DNA of 10,711 bases from Gammaproteobacteria bacterium (GTDB lineage Bacteria; Pseudomonadota; Gammaproteobacteria; UBA7966): the NCBI GenBank assembly GCA_003485715.1, contig DNIF01000156.1, positions 1 through 10,711 on the forward strand, in the 5' to 3' direction. A program made the position numbers and the translations under genes. Below are positions 7,920 to 10,711 of the stretch, in pieces. The first letter of the stretch is position 1. Each line of letters begins with the position of its first letter. The notes under the pieces are model-generated. The model did no database searches, was not told the DNA's origin, and saw only the letters and a program-made list of their open reading frames with translations.

Positions 7920-8825
7920 ATGTCGAACGAACAGCTTGCAGAACTCACCCAGCCGCAGCGCGACCGCCTCGCGTTCGTGGAGTTGCGCGTGCGCTTCATC
8001 GGGGAGATCCGTCGCCAGGACCTGGTCGCACGTTTTGGCATCCAGTCGGCAGCGGCCAGTCGGGATCTGGCGCTCTACAAAGAGCTGGCCCCGGGCAACA
8101 TCGACTACGACTCCAAAGCCAAGACCTACGTTTTGGGCCCGGACTTCCGGGCGGTCTTCGACTTTCCGCCTGAGCGGGTGCTGTCCTGGTTGACCCAGGG
8201 CTTCGGTGATGGCGAGCCGATGCGGCTCAAGGCCTGGGTGGCCTGCGAGAGCCCTTCGCGGCTGACCCACCCGGACCTGGACGTGCTGGCCAGCGTGACC
8301 CGGGCGATCCACCAGGAATGTCCGCTGGCGATCGAGTACTACTCCATCGCAAACGGCCAGGCCGAACGCCAGATCGTGCCGTTTGCGCTGATCGACAACG
8401 GGCTGAGGTGGCATGTCCGGGCCTTCGACCGGAAGTCGCAGGAGTTCCGCGACTTCGTGATCACGCGGATCAGGCACCCCCGGGTCCTAAAGGGAGAAAA
8501 GCCCGAAGCGCACGAACTCAGCGACCAGGACATCCAGTGGACGCGCATCGTGGAGCTTGAGCTTGTCCCGCATCCGGACCAGCCTCGTCCGGAGATCACG
8601 GCGATGGACTACGGGATGCAGGACGGGTCGCTGCGCATGAAGCTGCGTGCGGCGACAGCCGGCTACATCCTGCGCAAGTGGAGCGTGGACTGCTCGCCTG
8701 ACCACAGCCTGCGTGGCCATGAGTTCCGGCTGTGGCTGAAGGACCCGCTGGCCCTCTATGGCGTCAAGAACGCCCTGTTGGCGCCGGGCTACCGCTCTCC
8801 TGACAAGAACAAGGGAGAGCCATGA
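7920..8825 (+). CDS. WYL-domain transcriptional regulator (BrxR/CapW type)
   Basis: A 301-residue regulator with the architecture of defence-island WYL repressors. It has an N-terminal winged HTH (about 10-72, with D-L-V-A-R-F-G-I-Q-S-A-A-A-S-R-D-L as the helix-turn-helix), a central WYL domain (about 128-188) with R-W-H-V-R-A-F-D-R (163-171) in the usual ligand-pocket position, and a C-terminal WCX-like extension (about 208-290). The size and single-HTH layout match BrxR and CapW, which repress BREX, CBASS and other immune loci and are thought to release on sensing a nucleic-acid ligand. It is transcribed away from the leftward operon, next to an array of half-sites, so autoregulation and control of both arms are likely. 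No upstream in-frame start is available because a TAA lies at 7899-7901. The ribosome binding site is weak. Confidence 0.88.
   Translation: MSNEQLAELTQPQRDRLAFVELRVRFIGEIRRQDLVARFGIQSAAASRDLALYKELAPGNIDYDSKAKTYVLGPDFRAVFDFPPERVLSWLTQGFGDGEPMRLKAWVACESPSRLTHPDLDVLASVTRAIHQECPLAIEYYSIANGQAERQIVPFALIDNGLRWHVRAFDRKSQEFRDFVITRIRHPRVLKGEKPEAHELSDQDIQWTRIVELELVPHPDQPRPEITAMDYGMQDGSLRMKLRAATAGYILRKWSVDCSPDHSLRGHEFRLWLKDPLALYGVKNALLAPGYRSPDKNKGEP
8813..8818 (+). promoter_or_regulatory. Ribosome binding site of the RecQ-like helicase
   Basis: GGGAGA within the last codons of the WYL gene, eight bases before the ATG at 8827. It favours this start over the ATG at 8822, which meets a stop two codons later. 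Confidence 0.6.
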
Positions 8826-8826
8826 C

Positions 8827-10711
8827 ATGACCTACAACCCGCAACGCGCCCTGGAGCTGCTCCGGATCGGCTCTGGCCGGGCCGACGCCACATTCCGTGA
8901 AGGCCAAGAAGACGCGATTCGTCACATCGTCGAAGGACGAGGCCGCCTGCTGGTGGTTCAGAAGACAGGATGGGGAAAGAGCTTCGTCTACTTCATCGCG
9001 ACGAAGCTGCTGCGCGACGGCGGCAACGGCCCTGCACTGCTGATCTCCCCGCTGCTGGCGCTGATGCGAAACCAAATCGCCGCGGCAGAGCGCATGGGCG
9101 TTCGCGCCGCCACGATCAACTCCGACAACGTCGACGACTGGACCCAAGTCGAGGCCACCCTGACGCGCGGGGAAGTCGACATCCTCTTGATCTCACCCGA
9201 GCGCCTGGCGAACGAGCGCTTCCGTACGCAGGTGCTGGCTGGGATCGCCGCACAAATCTCGATGCTGGTCATCGACGAAGCGCACTGCATCTCCGACTGG
9301 GGCCACGACTTCCGCCCCCACTACCGCCTGCTGGAGCGGATCGTCAAGACGCTGCCGCCGAACCTGCGGCTGCTGGCCACCACGGCAACGGCGAACAACC
9401 GCGTGATGGAGGACCTTGCAGCCGTGCTCGGTCCGAAGCTCGAAGTCTCGCGCGGCGACTTGAATCGGACCTCGCTGTCCCTGCAAACGATTCGCTTGCC
9501 CAGCCAGGCCGAACGTCTGGCTTGGCTGGCTCAGCAACTCGCCGTGCTGCAAGGCCACGGCATCATCTACACGCTGACGGTTCGCGACGCCAACCAGGTC
9601 GCCGACTGGCTCAAGACCCGGGGCTTCAACGTCGAGGCCTACACGGGCGAAACGGGCGATCGCCGGGAAGCGCTGGAACAGGCGCTGCTCAACAACGAGG
9701 TCAAGGCGCTGGTTGCGACGACTGCGCTGGGCATGGGCTACGACAAGCCGGATCTGGCCTTCGTCATCCACTACCAGATGCCGGGCTCGGTCGTCGCCTA
9801 CTACCAGCAAGTGGGCCGTGCTGGGCGTGCGCTCGACTCCGCCTACGGCGTACTGCTGAGCGGCCAGGAAGAGTTGGACATCACCGACTGGTTCATCCGA
9901 AGCGCGTTCCCGACCCGGCAGGAAGTCGCCGACGTCCTGGGCGCACTGGAGGAAGAAGAGAACGGCCTGTCCGTCCCCGAGCTGCTGAGTCGCGTCAACC
10001 TGAGCAAGGGTCGCGTCGACAAGACGATCGCGCTGCTCTCCCTCGAAGCGCCAGCACCCATCGCCAAGCAAGGCACGAAGTGGCAACTCACCGCCGCCAC
10101 CCTGAGCGAGGCCTTCTGGGAGCGAGCGGAGCGACTCACGGCCCTGCGGCGTGACGAGCACCAGCAGATGCAGGACTACGTCAGTCTGCCCTTCGGTGAG
10201 CACATGGGCTTTCTGATCCGCGCGCTTGACGGCGATCCAGGCGCCGTCACCCAGCCTGCGCTGCCCCCATTGCCGTCGAATGTCGATGAGGAGCTGGTTC
10301 GGGCCGCCATCGAATTCCTGCGCCGAACCAGCCTGCCCATCGAACCCCGCAAGAAGTGGCCTGATGGGGGCATGCCTCAGTACGGCGTCAAAGGCTTCAT
10401 TGCGCCTGGGCATCAGGCGCAGCCCGGCAAGGCCCTCTGCGTCTGGGGTGACGCTGGATGGGGCGGCCTGGTCCGGCGAGGCAAGTACCACGACGGCAAG
10501 TTTGCCGACGACCTGGTTGGGGCGTGCGTGAAGATGGTCCGCGAATGGAACCCCCAGCCTGAGCCAACGTGGGTGACCTGCATTCCCTCGCTGCGTCATC
10601 CCGACCTCGTCCCCAACTTTGCGAAGCGCTTGGCTGCGGCTCTGGGCCTGCCGTTTCATATGGTCATCGCGAAAACTGACGACAGGCCCGAACAGAAGAC
10701 GATGGCAAACA
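8827..10711 (+). CDS. RecQ-family DNA helicase with C-terminal PRTase-like domain (partial, runs off right edge)
   Basis: The visible 628 residues form an SF2 helicase of the RecQ type. They show F-R-E-G-Q-E (23-28, motif 0), Walker A T-G-W-G-K-S (47-52), motif II I-D-E-A-H (149-153) followed by the RecQ aromatic loop C-I-S-D-W-G-H-D-F-R-P-H-Y (154-166), motif III T-T-A-T-A (185-189), motif V T-T-A-L-G-M-G-Y-D-K-P (298-308) and motif VI Y-Y-Q-Q-V-G-R-A-G-R (325-334). There is no cysteine between 335 and 537, so the RecQ zinc domain is absent. From about 505 on, the sequence changes to a segment ending in W-V-T-C-I-P-S-x-R (582-590), which resembles the start of a ComF-type phosphoribosyltransferase domain; its PRPP-binding loop would lie beyond the window. 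The gene begins one base after the WYL stop, so the two are probably co-translated. It is unlikely to be the housekeeping recQ. Confidence 0.9.
   Translation, partial: MTYNPQRALELLRIGSGRADATFREGQEDAIRHIVEGRGRLLVVQKTGWGKSFVYFIATKLLRDGGNGPALLISPLLALMRNQIAAAERMGVRAATINSDNVDDWTQVEATLTRGEVDILLISPERLANERFRTQVLAGIAAQISMLVIDEAHCISDWGHDFRPHYRLLERIVKTLPPNLRLLATTATANNRVMEDLAAVLGPKLEVSRGDLNRTSLSLQTIRLPSQAERLAWLAQQLAVLQGHGIIYTLTVRDANQVADWLKTRGFNVEAYTGETGDRREALEQALLNNEVKALVATTALGMGYDKPDLAFVIHYQMPGSVVAYYQQVGRAGRALDSAYGVLLSGQEELDITDWFIRSAFPTRQEVADVLGALEEEENGLSVPELLSRVNLSKGRVDKTIALLSLEAPAPIAKQGTKWQLTAATLSEAFWERAERLTALRRDEHQQMQDYVSLPFGEHMGFLIRALDGDPGAVTQPALPPLPSNVDEELVRAAIEFLRRTSLPIEPRKKWPDGGMPQYGVKGFIAPGHQAQPGKALCVWGDAGWGGLVRRGKYHDGKFADDLVGACVKMVREWNPQPEPTWVTCIPSLRHPDLVPNFAKRLAAALGLPFHMVIAKTDDRPEQKTMAN

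Noticed and set aside
8970..10154. 394-residue open frame on the + strand
   Set aside because: It is an out-of-frame shadow of the RecQ-like gene, rich in Arg, Gly and Pro with no recognisable motifs.
9193..10659. 488-residue open frame on the - strand
   Set aside because: It lies wholly antisense to the RecQ-like gene, whose helicase motifs are unmistakable. Its composition (Arg, Gln, Val, Leu) is typical of an antisense shadow in GC-rich DNA.
711..10711. BREX, DISARM, Druantia, Hachiman or Zorya locus
   Set aside because: None of their defining proteins (PglX, PglZ, BrxC, DrmA/DrmB, DruE, HamA, ZorA/ZorB) is visible. The shared WYL regulator and the presence of helicases are not enough to assign a named system.
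8827..10711. Housekeeping recQ
   Set aside because: The zinc-binding cysteines are absent, a PRTase-like segment follows the motor, and the gene is coupled to a WYL regulator.
1..10711. CRISPR array, tRNA or rRNA gene, insertion sequence
   Set aside because: No regularly spaced repeats, cloverleaf, ribosomal sequence, transposase or terminal inverted repeats were seen.

Overview
The window is a GC-rich stretch of bacterial DNA that looks like an accessory (genomic-island) locus dedicated to nucleic-acid conflict, most likely anti-phage or anti-plasmid defence. Base composition and codon use suggest a beta- or gammaproteobacterium, but no housekeeping marker is present, so the host assignment is tentative.

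Layout. The left edge (1-177, + strand) carries the C-terminal piece of a small helix-turn-helix/excisionase-like protein that is cut by an in-frame stop. After a short gap (178-270), a four-gene operon runs leftward on the - strand. In order of transcription it holds: a small Cys/His protein (7767-7258); a very large sacsin-like GHKL (HSP90-type) ATPase with a C-terminal DUF3883 nuclease-like domain (7199-2416); a NERD-nuclease/UvrD-type SF1 helicase (2435-711) that overlaps the ATPase gene by 20 bases; and a small unrecognised His-containing protein (672-271). From 7920 rightward, a WYL-domain regulator of the BrxR/CapW type is followed after one base by a RecQ-type helicase. That helicase has the beginning of a C-terminal phosphoribosyltransferase-like domain and runs off the right edge.

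The two arms diverge from a 152-base intergenic region (7768-7919). It holds two candidate promoters that overlap face to face and four copies of a 7-mer, GATGWWC, two on each strand. This is a plausible operator through which the WYL protein could control both arms.

The ATPase gene is broken as read. A run of six G (on the coding strand, 6900-6905) puts the N-terminal ATP-binding motifs in a different frame from the remaining 1,494 residues. Seven G would restore a textbook ATP-lid motif. This may be a sequencing error, a recent inactivating deletion, or a switch by slippage.

My best inference is a two-arm system. One arm has a sensor/switch ATPase with a nuclease-like domain coupled to a nuclease-helicase. 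The other has a RecQ-like helicase fused to a PRTase-like domain. A defence-type WYL repressor sits between them. I do not match it to a named system from what is visible here.
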